Assembly (NCBI RefSeq): GCF_008304605.1
Contig: NZ_PIJY01000010.1
Location: forward strand, 62,001 to 126,000
Direction of reading: 5' to 3'
Length of the DNA stretch: 64,000 nucleotides
Source of the DNA: Oceanobacillus polygoni
GTDB taxonomy: Bacteria; Bacillota; Bacilli; Bacillales; Amphibacillaceae
The position numbers and the translations under genes are program-made. Positions 8,811 to 18,527 of this stretch are shown one piece after another (within the stretch, counting starts at the first letter, position 1; each line of letters begins with the position of its first letter). The notes beneath the pieces were generated by a model. It was not told the origin of the DNA. It saw only the letters and a list, made by a program, of their open reading frames with translations, and did not search any database.

Positions 8811-9184
8811 CTTATTCCACTTCCAATGCACTTCATTATGCTAGCGATTACAACAATTACTATAGCATAATTTATGCAAAAATTAAAAATTATAGTTATA
8901 ATCAATGACATACGATGCACGCTATCTATGTGATATTTCCTAGGAAATAACAACTTAATAAAGTAAAAAATGAATTAATCCCCATTTATTCCCTCAATTC
9001 TGAACTATACTTCTTCTTCCTATTTCATTGACTATTAACAGAAACTTTTATACGATAAACCTATTAGTTTGTTCGCTAAACAAATCAATGATAGCGTTGT
9101 TATTTTTTTGAAAAATACTACACTACGTTATAGAACAACTAATTGTAAGCGGATTAGTGAAATTCATTTTTAGGAGGAAAAATC
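8811..9184. other. Intergenic region before the gntP-type gene
   Basis: A+T-rich divergent promoter region. A weak CcpA-like site (TTGTAAGCGGATTAG, 9139-9153, several mismatches on the right half) precedes the AGGAGG ribosome site. Nothing else recognised. Confidence 0.35.
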
Positions 9185-10525
9185 ATGGATTGGATTATGA
9201 ATAACATGCCGATTATCTCACTCGTAATTGGTGTTGCTTTACTATTGTTTTTAAATATGAAAGTGAAGCTTAATAGTGTACTAGCTCTTATTATATCAGC
9301 AATATTAGTTGGACTTTTAAATGGCATGCAACTTACTGCGATAATTGATACGATTAAAGCTGGTTTAGGAAGTACGCTTGGAAGTTTAGCATTAATTATT
9401 GGGTTCGGTGCTGTTCTCGGTAAGTTAATGGTTGATTCGGGTGCTGCACAACGTATTGCTTCCACACTGTTAAACAAATTTGGTGTTAAAAATGTTCAAT
9501 GGGCACTCATTATCGTCGGTGCTATCTTCGGTATATCGGTTTTCTATGAGGTTGCATTTATTATTCTAGCTCCACTCGTAATTAGTATTGCGATAGAAGC
9601 TAAGGTACCATATATGAAACTTGGAATCACAATGGTAGCGGCTACAACTTTATCTCATAGTCTATTTCCACCTCAACCAGGACCGACAGCATTAGTTGAA
9701 GCTTATGGTGCGGATATGGGAATGGTCTATATGCTTGGTATTGTCGTCTTTATTCCAGCAGTTATTGCGGCGGGAATTATTCTACCAAGACTTATGAAAG
9801 ACCTTGATCGTCCCGTTCCACCACTGTTGGAAAAGCCAAAGGAATTTACAGATGATGAAATGCCAGCGTTTGCAACAAGTGTCATCATCCCGCTAATTCC
9901 TGCGATTATGATTTCTGCAGCTACGATTATAAATATGTTTATTAATGAAGGTACATTTCTTCATGACCTAATCAACTTCCTAGGCAGTGCGGAAACGAGT
10001 TTACTACTTGCTGTACTTATCGCTACTTACGTATTTGGTCTGCGTAGAGGACGTACAATGAACGAAGTAATGGATTCCTTCTCCGGTGCTATTAAAGGCA
10101 TTGCCATGATTATCTTTATTGTTGGTGCTGGTGGTGCATTTAAGGAAATTATTCTTGATTCAGGTGTTGGCGATTACATTGCTGGCATGATGGAAAATAC
10201 GGTTGTCTCTCCATTAATTATGGCATGGTTCATTACAGCATTAATTCGTATCGCTACAGGTACTGGTGTTGTATCTGCAATTACTGCGGCTGGTATTGTA
10301 GGACCTTTAATTACAACCTTTGATGTAAGCCCTGTCTTAATGGTATTAGCAACTGCAGCCGGAAGTAACACGATTACACATGTGAATGACGCGTCTTTCT
10401 GGCTATTTAAAGAGTATTTTAACCTATCCATTAAAGATACGTTCAAAACATGGTGATTATTATTATTCACAACATCCATTGTTGGATTAGGCGTTGTATT
10501 ACTATTAGATCTATTATTCTTTTAA
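9185..10525 (+). pseudogene. GntP-family gluconate permease with in-frame TGA near the C-terminus
   Basis: Gluconate:H+ symporter family (GntP) with about 12-14 membrane segments; hallmarks include HSLFPPQPGPTAL and the repeated GTGVVSAITAAG and NDASFWLFKEYF. The frame stops at TGA 10454-10456 after TFKTW, but the same frame continues for 22 more codons encoding a final membrane helix (SIVGLGVVLLLDLLFF) to TAA at 10523-10525. GntP proteins usually continue here with a Ser/Thr-rich last helix, so a TCA-to-TGA type change is likely. The 423-residue product lacking the last helix might still fold; stop readthrough is another option. Strong AGGAGG ribosome site. Confidence 0.8.
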
Positions 10526-10527
10526 TC

Positions 10528-10567
10528 AAAAAAGAGGACCGTGTTCAAAATCACAGTCCTCTTTTTT
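10528..10567. terminator. Bidirectional terminator
   Basis: AAAAAAGAGGAC/GTCCTCTTTTTT stem between the convergent gntP-type gene and cheW. Confidence 0.9.
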
Positions 10568-10570
10568 GAT

Positions 10571-11038
10571 TTAGTTTTCCTCCATTACTGCTTCTTGTAG
10601 CTCATTGGTTTCACTCAAATTAACAATTTGTTCGAGATCAAGTAAAATGAGCAGGTGATTATCGATTTTAGCAACGCCCTTCAAAAACGTTTCATGAACC
10701 CCAGCAATCAGTTTTGGTGCTGCTTGAATTTGATTATCTTCAATATCCTTTACCTCTGTCGCCGCATCAACAATTAATCCAATTTGCATAGCTTGAATTG
10801 AAACCACCAAAATACGCGTATTATTTGTTATCTCTGTATCTGCGAGCATTAGTCGTTCTTTTAAGTCAATAACTGGAGTTGTTTCGCCGCGCAGTTCGGT
10901 AACTCCTTTTATAAACTCTGAAGTTCGTGGAACCTCTGTTATTTCTTGAAGTCTTTCGATAGAAATAACTTGTTTCACGTCAACACCAAAGGATTGATTG
11001 TTTAATTTAAATACAATATACTTTGTTGCTTCAGCCAC
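10571..11038 (-). CDS. cheW: Chemotaxis coupling protein CheW
   Basis: A 155-residue cytosolic adaptor that links methyl-accepting receptors to the kinase CheA. It is a single CheW (SH3-like) domain: FGVDVKQVISIERLQEITEVP, then the conserved VTELRGETTPVIDLKERL block. The GTG at 11038 follows GGAGGGATG by a proper distance; the ORF could extend to GTG 11053, which would overlap its own ribosome site. It lies 16 bases after cheA and is surely cotranscribed. A terminator follows. Confidence 0.93.
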   Translation of the reverse strand: MAEATKYIVFKLNNQSFGVDVKQVISIERLQEITEVPRTSEFIKGVTELRGETTPVIDLKERLMLADTEITNNTRILVVSIQAMQIGLIVDAATEVKDIEDNQIQAAPKLIAGVHETFLKGVAKIDNHLLILLDLEQIVNLSETNELQEAVMEEN

Positions 11039-11054
11039 TTTACATCCCTCCACA

Positions 11055-13082
11055 CTACTTAGGCATTAATTCATTTGGATCTATAATTAAGGCAACTTCT
11101 CCATTGCCTAGAATCGTTGCACCAGAGATAGCGAAAACATCCTTTAAATAATTTCCTAGTGATTTTAATACAACTTCTTGTTGTCCGATAAAGGAATCAA
11201 CAATTAGCCCAGTGAGTTTTTCCCCTTTTTTTACAATAACAATGGAGTGCTCTTTACTTTCTTCTAATTCCTCGGATGGTACTTCAAAAACAGCTGCTAG
11301 TGAAACGAGTGGAACTACTTTCCCACGGAAATCCATAACCTTCTTCCCATGTGCGAACATTATTTGTTCTTTATCAAGGATGACTGTTTCTATAATTGAG
11401 GAAAGTGGAATTGCATAGATTTCCTTTTGTACATTCACAAGTAGCGTTGATATAATCGATAGCGTAAGTGGCAATTGAATCGAGAACACACTTCCTTTAC
11501 CAGGCTGTGACTCAATTGCAATTTGACCGCCTAACGATTCAATTTTATTTTTTACCACATCTAAACCAACACCACGACCTGAAATATCAGATACTTTATC
11601 AGCTGTACTAAATCCAGACGAAAGTATCAAATTAGCAACTTCATCTTCTGTTAGCAAACCTGCTTCAGCTGGTGTGATTATTCCATTATCAATTGCTTTT
11701 TTCTTTACCTTTTCATGATTGATTCCAGCACCATCATCTTCAATTTCAATGAAAACATGGTTACCGCTATGGAACGCTCGCAGTGTCAGTTTCCCTTCTT
11801 CTGACTTTCCTGCCTGCTTCCGTACTTCTGGTAGTTCAATGCCATGATCGACCGAATTACGAATTAGATGAACTAAAGGATCACCAATTTCATCAATTAC
11901 TGTACGATCAAGCTCTGTATCTGCTCCAATAATCTCCAGGTTAATATGCTTCCCTAAATCCTTTGCAAGCCCCCGAATCATCCTCGGGAATCGATTAAAT
12001 ACTTGCTCAATCGGTACCATTCGCATTGCTAAAATAAGACTTTGCATATCGCTTGAAACACGACTAATATGTTCTACTGTATCAGTTAGTTCCTGGTTAT
12101 CCATATCTTCAGCAATTACTTCCAATCTGCTCCGGTCAATGACAACCTCTTCAAATAAATTCAATAGATTATCAATCTTTTCTAAATTGACACGAATTGT
12201 TTTGGAAGTATTATTTGCTACAGTTGGGACACTTTTTTCAGTAGTTGCTGCTGCCTCTTCCTTCGCTATTGGTAAATCTGGCTTTTCTTCTACAATAGAT
12301 TCACCCTGCTGTTCTTCAGGAACAACTGAAATTAAACTCTCCATCTCAACATGCTTTACTTCTGATACGTTGCTAATAATCTCTTTGACCATCTCTGGAT
12401 CTACTGTTGAGAGGAAAATCATTGAAAAGCTTTGTCCGAAGTTTCCCTCCTCAATTTCTTCAACGGCTGGACTGGTATGAATAATTTCTCCGCGGCCTTC
12501 CAATGATTCAAAAACCATATAGGCACGTGCGCCTTTTAAAATACATTCATCTGTTAATTCAACTGTTATACGGTACGGTGAGAACCCTTGATCTTTGGCT
12601 TGTTCAACAATCGTCACTTGGAATTCATCGAGTCCAAGCATTTCTGTTAGAACCGTGTTTACTTCTTCGACGGTGGCGACTTGTTCAATTTGTATATCTG
12701 ACTTTCCATTTTCAATTTGATCGAGACGATGAACTAATTCAGAAACATCTTTCTTTCCATCATTTCCCTCTTGGATGGATCCTACCATGTCTTCTAAAGC
12801 ATCAATCGCTAAAAAAATGACATCAATAATAGTCGTCGTCACATTCAATTTATGGTTGCGGATCATGTCTAATACATTTTCCATTTTATGTGTTAGTGAA
12901 GCAATATCTTCATATCCCATTGTTGCAGCCATTCCTTTTAACGTATGGGCTGAACGAAAAATCTCATTCACTAAATTCAAATCCTCGGGTTGCTTTTCTA
13001 ACCGAAGAATATTGTCATTAACTGCCTGTAAATGCTCTCGGCTTTCTTCCAAAAATACTTCTAAATATTGATCCGTATCCAT
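11055..13082 (-). CDS. cheA: Chemotaxis sensor histidine kinase CheA
   Basis: A 675-residue kinase that phosphorylates CheY/CheB according to receptor state. Domains: HPt/P1 with phospho-accepting His46 (SAHTLKGMAATMGYE), a CheY-binding P2 region (~150-250), a charged linker (~265-290), the dimerisation helices (~295-355), HATPase with N box HLIRNSVDHGIE, G1 DDGAGI and G2 GRGVGLDVVK, and a C-terminal CheW-like domain. Length matches B. subtilis CheA. Here it forms a two-gene operon with cheW, away from a visible fla/che operon. No convincing SigD promoter was found in the 220 bases upstream. Confidence 0.95.
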   Translation of the reverse strand: MDTDQYLEVFLEESREHLQAVNDNILRLEKQPEDLNLVNEIFRSAHTLKGMAATMGYEDIASLTHKMENVLDMIRNHKLNVTTTIIDVIFLAIDALEDMVGSIQEGNDGKKDVSELVHRLDQIENGKSDIQIEQVATVEEVNTVLTEMLGLDEFQVTIVEQAKDQGFSPYRITVELTDECILKGARAYMVFESLEGRGEIIHTSPAVEEIEEGNFGQSFSMIFLSTVDPEMVKEIISNVSEVKHVEMESLISVVPEEQQGESIVEEKPDLPIAKEEAAATTEKSVPTVANNTSKTIRVNLEKIDNLLNLFEEVVIDRSRLEVIAEDMDNQELTDTVEHISRVSSDMQSLILAMRMVPIEQVFNRFPRMIRGLAKDLGKHINLEIIGADTELDRTVIDEIGDPLVHLIRNSVDHGIELPEVRKQAGKSEEGKLTLRAFHSGNHVFIEIEDDGAGINHEKVKKKAIDNGIITPAEAGLLTEDEVANLILSSGFSTADKVSDISGRGVGLDVVKNKIESLGGQIAIESQPGKGSVFSIQLPLTLSIISTLLVNVQKEIYAIPLSSIIETVILDKEQIMFAHGKKVMDFRGKVVPLVSLAAVFEVPSEELEESKEHSIVIVKKGEKLTGLIVDSFIGQQEVVLKSLGNYLKDVFAISGATILGNGEVALIIDPNELMPK

Positions 13083-13303
13083 AAGGGCATTTCCTTTCTA
13101 TTTCCATTTTGTCAATTTAAAGTTGTATAAATTCTACCATGATTTTGAGAATAGTTAATTGCTATACATCAAACAATTGTCGTTTTCTTATATAGGTTAA
13201 AGTTCCTATATTTTATATCGACAAAAAACACGATTTATAAAGAAGTATTTTAGGAATCTAGCAATTCTGCCAAGAGGATTAACAGAAAACGAATTTATAG
13301 TTT

Positions 13304-13765
13304 TCAATCTAACAGTAAATAAATATCTAACTTCCCTATTTTTTCAAAGACTACAGACAGTTGCAATGCTTTTTCATAGCCTGATAAAGCAGTGCTCCCT
13401 TGCATAATAGTTGGCGCTGTTATATCTGTTTTAATTCCATTTTGTATAATTGTAGTAGAAAGGTTACCTGCTAACATATTCCCTAGCTCACCACTAAAGG
13501 AAGCAAGCATCTCTCCTTCCACCGCCATTCCAAACATTGCTTCACCTATTGCACCAAAAACAGACGGGTCACCTGCAAGAATTAGCTTTCCTTTCACATC
13601 TCCTGTAAATCCAATTAAAACGCCAAAATGGAGAGATAATGAAGATCCCACTAAAGTTGGCTTTGCTATTTCAGATTGAATTGGAATGATTGATTTCAAA
13701 GATGTATTCATTCCATTTAATAAAAATACAACCGAACGATTTCGCTCTTCTTTTGTTAATACCAT
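13304..13765 (-). CDS. CheX-like CheY-phosphate phosphatase
   Basis: A 153-residue single-domain protein of the CheC/CheX/FliY family. The active-site helix ELGNMLAGN (Glu ~93, Asn ~96) is the ExxN motif that dephosphorylates CheY-P. One such helix, as here, is typical for CheX; CheC usually has two. It sits between cheAW and motAB on the same strand but with 220-base and 260-base gaps, so it is probably separately transcribed. GGTGG precedes the ATG. Acts in adaptation of the chemotaxis response. Confidence 0.85.
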   Translation of the reverse strand: MVLTKEERNRSVVFLLNGMNTSLKSIIPIQSEIAKPTLVGSSLSLHFGVLIGFTGDVKGKLILAGDPSVFGAIGEAMFGMAVEGEMLASFSGELGNMLAGNLSTTIIQNGIKTDITAPTIMQGSTALSGYEKALQLSVVFEKIGKLDIYLLLD

Positions 13766-13913
13766 TGGGCACCACCTAATTATTTAATTTTTCAAAGAGT
13801 CCAAATGACTAGTCAAAAAGAACTATTTACTATTAATACTTTATCTATATCGGAAAATATATGAGATATTGTAGCAATCCAGCTCTATTTTTAGGAATAA
13901 ATTTTTAAAACAA

Positions 13914-13947
13914 GAAAAAAGGAGCTAAACACTTGTAATTTAGCTCC
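13914..13947 (-). terminator. Rho-independent terminator of motAB
   Basis: On the minus strand GGAGCTAAA/TTTAGCTCC (perfect 9-bp stem) is followed by TTTTTTC, about 75 bases past the motB stop. Confidence 0.9.
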
Positions 13948-14022
13948 CATGCTGGGTTTAAAACTTTTATTAAATAGGACAGATTTTTCTCTATCTCATG
14001 CTCCTTTTAAAGAATATACCAT

Positions 14023-14805
14023 TTAATTTTCCATATTAATCTCATAGTTAGGTAAAATCAGAACCTCGACCCGTCTGTTTTTTGCTCTGTTTTCTTTACT
14101 TGTATTTGGAACAATTGGGTTATATTCTCCAAACCCCTTTGCACTGAAAAGTGTTGGGTCAAGCGCTTCATTTTCTAAAACAAGACGCATGAAGTTAAGT
14201 GCACGGGTAACACTTAGCTCCCAATTGGATTCATATTGAGAAGTACCAATTGGCACATCATCCGCATGTCCACTGATTACAATCTGATGCGGAGGCTCCG
14301 TGTGAAGCAAATTGGATACTTCTTGTGCAATTGTTATTCCGTCTTGCCTGACTTCAGCACTTCCTGAATCAAAAAAAACATCATTAACGATTGTAATTAA
14401 TAACCCTTCTTCTGTGAGTTCTGTTCCAAACGCATCGACTAAGTTATTTTCATAAATATAGTTTTGGATTGTCGAATTTAGTTCCTCAAGATGTAGAAGT
14501 TCACCCTCCCCATCCGAAATCGTTTCCTCCATTTCTTCTTCCGGATCTTCTTGATTCTCTTTTTCAAGTTCTCCAGAATCAACTGGTGTCTTGACTGGAA
14601 CCTCATGATTCTCAAGAATCCCGCTGCCTCCTCCAGAAAACTGATCACGAAATACACCTGAAAGCTGTTCGTACTTTTGTACGTTTATATCACTCATTGC
14701 GAACAATACAATAAATAGAGCAACTAGAAGCGTTAATAAATCAGAGTAAGGGAGAAGCCACGATTCATCAATATGTGCTTGCTTCTTTTTCCTCCTTCTA
14801 CTCAT
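14023..14805 (-). CDS. motB: Flagellar stator protein MotB
   Basis: A 260-residue stator subunit. One membrane helix follows a basic N-terminus; it carries the essential proton-binding Asp22 in LPYSDLLTLLVALF. A plug/linker rich in Glu (residues ~70-105) and an OmpA-like peptidoglycan-binding domain (ISGHADDVPIG, NWELSVTRAL, NRRVEVLILP) follow. The acidic linker suits a halotolerant lifestyle. Eight-base overlap with motA shows translational coupling. In MotB versus sodium-type MotS the distinction rests on weak signatures, so ion specificity (H+ or Na+) is not settled. Confidence 0.92.
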   Translation of the reverse strand: MSRRRKKKQAHIDESWLLPYSDLLTLLVALFIVLFAMSDINVQKYEQLSGVFRDQFSGGGSGILENHEVPVKTPVDSGELEKENQEDPEEEMEETISDGEGELLHLEELNSTIQNYIYENNLVDAFGTELTEEGLLITIVNDVFFDSGSAEVRQDGITIAQEVSNLLHTEPPHQIVISGHADDVPIGTSQYESNWELSVTRALNFMRLVLENEALDPTLFSAKGFGEYNPIVPNTSKENRAKNRRVEVLILPNYEINMEN

Positions 14806-15583
14806 CTGAATTCACCTGTTTCATCGCCGCTAATTCTTTGGAAGAAAGCAGTGAACCAAGCTTCTCTCGTACAATCAGCTGGGAATCGCCAGTAGTTATA
14901 GAAAGAATTCCTTCTACCATAATTTCCTTTTGTAGTACTTCTTTTTTTGATTTCTCTCTTAACTTATTTGCGAATGGGTGCCATAATACATATCCAGTAA
15001 AAATTCCTAATAATGTCGCAATAAAAGCCGCAGAAATAGCAGCACCCAACGCTTCTATATTCGACATATCACCAAGGGCCGCAATTAAACCAATAACCGC
15101 ACCTAGTACTCCAAGAGTTGGGGCATAGGTTCCAGCCTGCGAGAAAACGGCAGCCCCTTCTTCGTGTCGCTGTTCCATCGCACTAATCTTCTCCAGCATA
15201 ATATCTTTGATGAAATCTGGTGACTGTCCATCAATTGCCAGTTGCAACCCAGATGCAAGGAATGGATCTTCCACTTCATTTACCTGCTGTTCCAACGATA
15301 AGATACCTTCTCTACGTGTTTGATCTGCCCAGCTGCTGAACATTTCAACTAATTGCCTCGTATCTGTTTTATTCGTTTCCGTAAATAAAATTTTAAATAA
15401 AGTAGGTACATTTTTAAGCGTGCTCGTTGGAAATGCTATTGTGACAGCAGCAACTGTCCCTAGTAAAATGATTAATAGAGCAGCAGGATTTATCAGCGCT
15501 GTAACGCCTACCCCTTTTAGCACCATTCCAACTCCAACTGCAATTAATCCTAATATTAATCCAATAATTGATGTTTTATCCAT
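14798..15583 (-). CDS. motA: Flagellar stator protein MotA
   Basis: A 261-residue four-helix membrane protein forming the ion channel with MotB. N-terminal helices 1-2, a large cytoplasmic loop (~60-150), then helices 3-4 with the conserved TYAPTLGVLGAVIGLI and FIATLLGIFTGYVLWHP segments. GGAGG lies six bases before the ATG. Upstream is an exact SigD -10 element, linking motAB to the motility sigma factor. Cotranscribed with motB. Confidence 0.93.
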   Translation of the reverse strand: MDKTSIIGLILGLIAVGVGMVLKGVGVTALINPAALLIILLGTVAAVTIAFPTSTLKNVPTLFKILFTETNKTDTRQLVEMFSSWADQTRREGILSLEQQVNEVEDPFLASGLQLAIDGQSPDFIKDIMLEKISAMEQRHEEGAAVFSQAGTYAPTLGVLGAVIGLIAALGDMSNIEALGAAISAAFIATLLGIFTGYVLWHPFANKLREKSKKEVLQKEIMVEGILSITTGDSQLIVREKLGSLLSSKELAAMKQVNSDE

Positions 15584-15652
15584 AGTTGACCTCCTGATAA
15601 ATCTATGATCTTATCACAATATTGTTAGATTCATATAAACTTCTATATTTAA

Positions 15653-15679
15653 TTATCGGCAAATTTATAGAGTAATGAA
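15653..15679 (-). promoter_or_regulatory. Probable SigD promoter of motAB
   Basis: Minus strand GCCGATAA (15653-15660) is an exact SigD -10 box, 70 bases before motA. The expected -35 position holds TTCA rather than TAAA, so only the -10 is convincing. Confidence 0.6.
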
Positions 15680-15757
15680 GGAGTTTGTTGAATGTAAAAT
15701 ATTTAATTTATGGAGAGAGATTTAAATGGAGATAACCTTTTGAATAAGCAATAAATT

Positions 15758-15795
15758 AAAAGTAGCTTCCCCAATTTATAAGGGAAGCTACTTTT
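15758..15795. terminator. Terminator of the amidohydrolase operon
   Basis: AAAAGTAGCTTCCC/GGGAAGCTACTTTT stem ending next to the amidohydrolase stop codon; T-run on both sides. Confidence 0.85.
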
Positions 15796-15796
15796 A

Positions 15797-17041
15797 TTAG
15801 TTGAGTAGGTTCTTCTCTACTTTTCCATCTTTCATTACAATCTGAACTGTATCATTGTTAGCAAGTGAGGAAATATCGTCTAGCGGGTTACCTTTTACGA
15901 TAATAATATCGGCTAGTTTTCCAGCTTCAATTGTTCCAACTTTGTCTTCCCATCCGAGACATTCTGCAGCTGTTTTTGTAGAAGCCACAATGGATTCCAT
16001 TGGTGACATTCCGATTTCTGTCATTAGACCCAGCTCGCGAAGATTGATTCCGTGCTTCACAACACCTGCATCTGTTCCCATTGCAATTTTCACCCCAGCT
16101 TGATAAGCTTTTGCAATACTTGCTTTATGAATTTCAATAACTTCTTTTGATTTTTGTACAGCGGTATCAGGCATACCTACTTCCTCTGCTGTTTCTAAAA
16201 CACCAACCGGAGCAAGTAACGTTGGTACGAGATATGTACCTTTTTCAAGCATCAATTCAATTGCCTCATCATCCAGAAAGATTCCATGCTCAATCGAATG
16301 TACTCCAGCTCTTACTGCATTTTTGATTCCTTCTGCACCTTGCGCGTGTGCCATTACCTTTATACCTTTTCTAAATTTCCCTTCCTCCACAATTGCTTCT
16401 AATTCCGCTTGAGAAAATTGCGTGAATTCGGGGTGGTCTGTTGCACTTGTTACACCACCAGTTGCATGCACTTTAATTACTTCTGCTCCCGCACGCAGCA
16501 TTTCACGTGCTTTCTTACGGACCTCTTCCACGCCATCACATTTTCCATTTGGCATCCCTGGATAACCAGAAGGTAAAAGATCCATATCTCTACCAGAAAC
16601 AGTATATCCATCGCCATGACCGCCGGTAATCGTTAGTGCATTAATACTTAACTGTAATCTAGGTCCTGCGATAAGACCTTCATCAATTGCTTTTTTTACT
16701 CCTAAATCTGTTCCAAGTGCATCACGAACAGAGGTGATACCTGCCTGCAATGTTTTTTCCAAGTATTTTGCCGCCTGGTAGTACATAAATGAAAAAGGAG
16801 TTGCAAGCCTATCAGCAGCCGAAGAGAACTCCAGCATCATATGAACATGCGTATCAATTAAACCTGGCATTATCGTTCCGCCTTGTGCATCCACAATCGT
16901 TTCGTTACCTACTACAGTATATTCATTTTCAGGGCCAACGTATTGAATACGATTATCTTCAACAACAACAATTGCCTCCTGTTGGGCTTCTCCACCATTC
17001 CCATCTATCAACAATCCATTTTTAATTATTGTTTTTCCCAT
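15797..17041 (-). CDS. Metal-dependent amidohydrolase (imidazolonepropionase/prolidase-like)
   Basis: A 414-residue amidohydrolase-superfamily TIM-barrel enzyme. Metal ligands are visible: HVH after MPGLIDT (~residue 65), the Lys in EVIKVHATGG, His in MAHAQG, His in SIEHG, and Asp in GTDAG. The C-terminal GKLADIIIVKGNPL is typical of the family. Closest described groups cleave Xaa-Pro or N-acyl/carbamate-type dipeptides; substrate not deducible. It follows a membrane protein gene by 21 bases, suggesting the carrier imports its substrate. No signal peptide, so cytosolic. Confidence 0.8.
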   Translation of the reverse strand: MGKTIIKNGLLIDGNGGEAQQEAIVVVEDNRIQYVGPENEYTVVGNETIVDAQGGTIMPGLIDTHVHMMLEFSSAADRLATPFSFMYYQAAKYLEKTLQAGITSVRDALGTDLGVKKAIDEGLIAGPRLQLSINALTITGGHGDGYTVSGRDMDLLPSGYPGMPNGKCDGVEEVRKKAREMLRAGAEVIKVHATGGVTSATDHPEFTQFSQAELEAIVEEGKFRKGIKVMAHAQGAEGIKNAVRAGVHSIEHGIFLDDEAIELMLEKGTYLVPTLLAPVGVLETAEEVGMPDTAVQKSKEVIEIHKASIAKAYQAGVKIAMGTDAGVVKHGINLRELGLMTEIGMSPMESIVASTKTAAECLGWEDKVGTIEAGKLADIIIVKGNPLDDISSLANNDTVQIVMKDGKVEKNLLN

Positions 17042-17062
17042 TCTATTTCCCTCCGACGATTT

Positions 17063-18226
17063 CTATAATGTTTGAACTAATATTCCTGCGATGACAACTG
17101 ATGCAATGGTAACGGTCGTGAACCCACCAATTAACATCGGTGTCAGTATTTCATTAAAAATGGTTTCTTCTTCCTCTTTATTCCGTGCGATACTTCTGCT
17201 TACTTCTTCACAAAGAATATAGTCAGCCGGAAATCCAAATAATGCTGTTAAAGCAACAGGCATTCCTTTATATGGATGCCACTTCAGCAGCTTCGAAACA
17301 ATAAATCCTCCTAATGAAATTCCAAATGTACCAAGCAAAAGCAAAACAATGATGCTCGGCAAGTTGTTTATTACATCCTGTGGACTAACATCAGCCATTG
17401 TTCCAATAACAACAAAGATAATTGCAATCATCGTTAAATTAAATGAATTTGCTTTTTCCAATGTTTTATGTTCAAAGATACCAAGCTTCAACCCTGTTAC
17501 ACCAAAGGCAAGACACCAAAGACTGTAATGGATTGGTGTTACTTCACCTAGTGCCATACCGATTGCCGCTCCAACAAATACGAAGAATAATTTCAAGGTC
17601 ATACTTGATTTTATTGGACTCTTCTTCGCTGTTTCCTTTGCAGTTGTTTGCTTCGTCTCTTCCATTGGCTTAAATGTTCCATTATCTATCTGCTCCTGAA
17701 TCGTAAACGCATATTTTCGTAAAAAGTATTGCGCGAGTGGCATTCCCAATAATCCTTGAAATGCAACAATCAACGCCGGAATAACGACTAAGCTCGTCAG
17801 TCCAATCTCTGTTAACTTTTCAGAAGTGATAATAAGTGCTACTACTCCTCCGCTGAGCGGACCAATTCCAGCTACCGCTGTTGGATAGTCAAAGAGAAAT
17901 GTGACAATAATCAATACAAGTACACCAGAAACTGTAATTCCTCCTAGTGAAATTAATACAGCTTTATACTGGGTTTTTAAAACGGAAAAAGGAATCATTG
18001 TTCCCATGTGTAAAATCGCAGGACCAACTAACATCGCCCCTAAGGCTGCAAATTGTGATGTTGCAAGTATATCTTTAGGGAATATTCCTGTCCAAATACA
18101 GATCAGATACCCTACCATTGCTGTAAGCAGCATTGGAATTCTTGCTTTGGAGACGATCGAAAGCCATTCCCCCAATGCAATTAATGCAAAGATAAGTGTC
18201 GTGGCTATTAGTGGATTACTTAGCAT
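17063..18226 (-). CDS. Unassigned polytopic membrane protein, probable transporter
   Basis: A 387-residue protein with about 10-11 hydrophobic helices split by a charged, Lys/Thr-rich cytoplasmic loop around residues 185-210. GIGPLSGGVVALIITSEKL after helix 4-5 and a C-terminal FGFPADYILCEEVSR look like functional segments, and the two-halves layout resembles sodium-coupled carboxylate carriers. I do not recognise the family with certainty. It is the first gene of an operon with the amidohydrolase, so import of that enzyme's substrate is a reasonable guess. A GGAGG-type site precedes the ATG. Confidence 0.55.
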   Translation of the reverse strand: MLSNPLIATTLIFALIALGEWLSIVSKARIPMLLTAMVGYLICIWTGIFPKDILATSQFAALGAMLVGPAILHMGTMIPFSVLKTQYKAVLISLGGITVSGVLVLIIVTFLFDYPTAVAGIGPLSGGVVALIITSEKLTEIGLTSLVVIPALIVAFQGLLGMPLAQYFLRKYAFTIQEQIDNGTFKPMEETKQTTAKETAKKSPIKSSMTLKLFFVFVGAAIGMALGEVTPIHYSLWCLAFGVTGLKLGIFEHKTLEKANSFNLTMIAIIFVVIGTMADVSPQDVINNLPSIIVLLLLGTFGISLGGFIVSKLLKWHPYKGMPVALTALFGFPADYILCEEVSRSIARNKEEEETIFNEILTPMLIGGFTTVTIASVVIAGILVQTL

Positions 18227-18462
18227 AAAAAAGACCTCCTGTGTCTAAGATGAATAGTAGTATTATTGTGAAAATTCACTCTGTGGTAGTAGGTCCTCAA
18301 TTTGCTAACAACCAACGTTTAGAGCAATTTAGGTTATTATAAACTTATTACCTCTCAAAAATCAATACAATATCTGAAACTTTTGTCGAATTTCGTCATG
18401 TGTGCGCTATCATTATTTAAACTCAACTCGAAATTCTCTTCTACTACTAAAATAGTAGCGTA
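18227..18462. other. Intergenic region with no recognised feature
   Basis: A+T-rich spacer between the TRAP permease operon end and the unassigned carrier gene; presumably holds the carrier's promoter. No clear operator or RNA seen. Confidence 0.4.
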
Positions 18463-18494
18463 ACATAAAAATGGAGAGTTAAAATTAACTCTCC
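18463..18494 (-). terminator. Terminator of the TRAP-TAXI operon
   Basis: Minus strand TGGAGAGTTAA/TTAACTCTCCA stem followed by TTTTTATG, 35 bases past the permease stop. Confidence 0.8.
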
Positions 18495-18527
18495 ACCCTC
18501 CATTTGAGCTCTATAAGACTCAATAAT

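Noticed and set aside
13215-13240. SigD promoter before cheA
   Set aside because: A GTCGATAT-like -10 exists, but no TAAA at the right distance.
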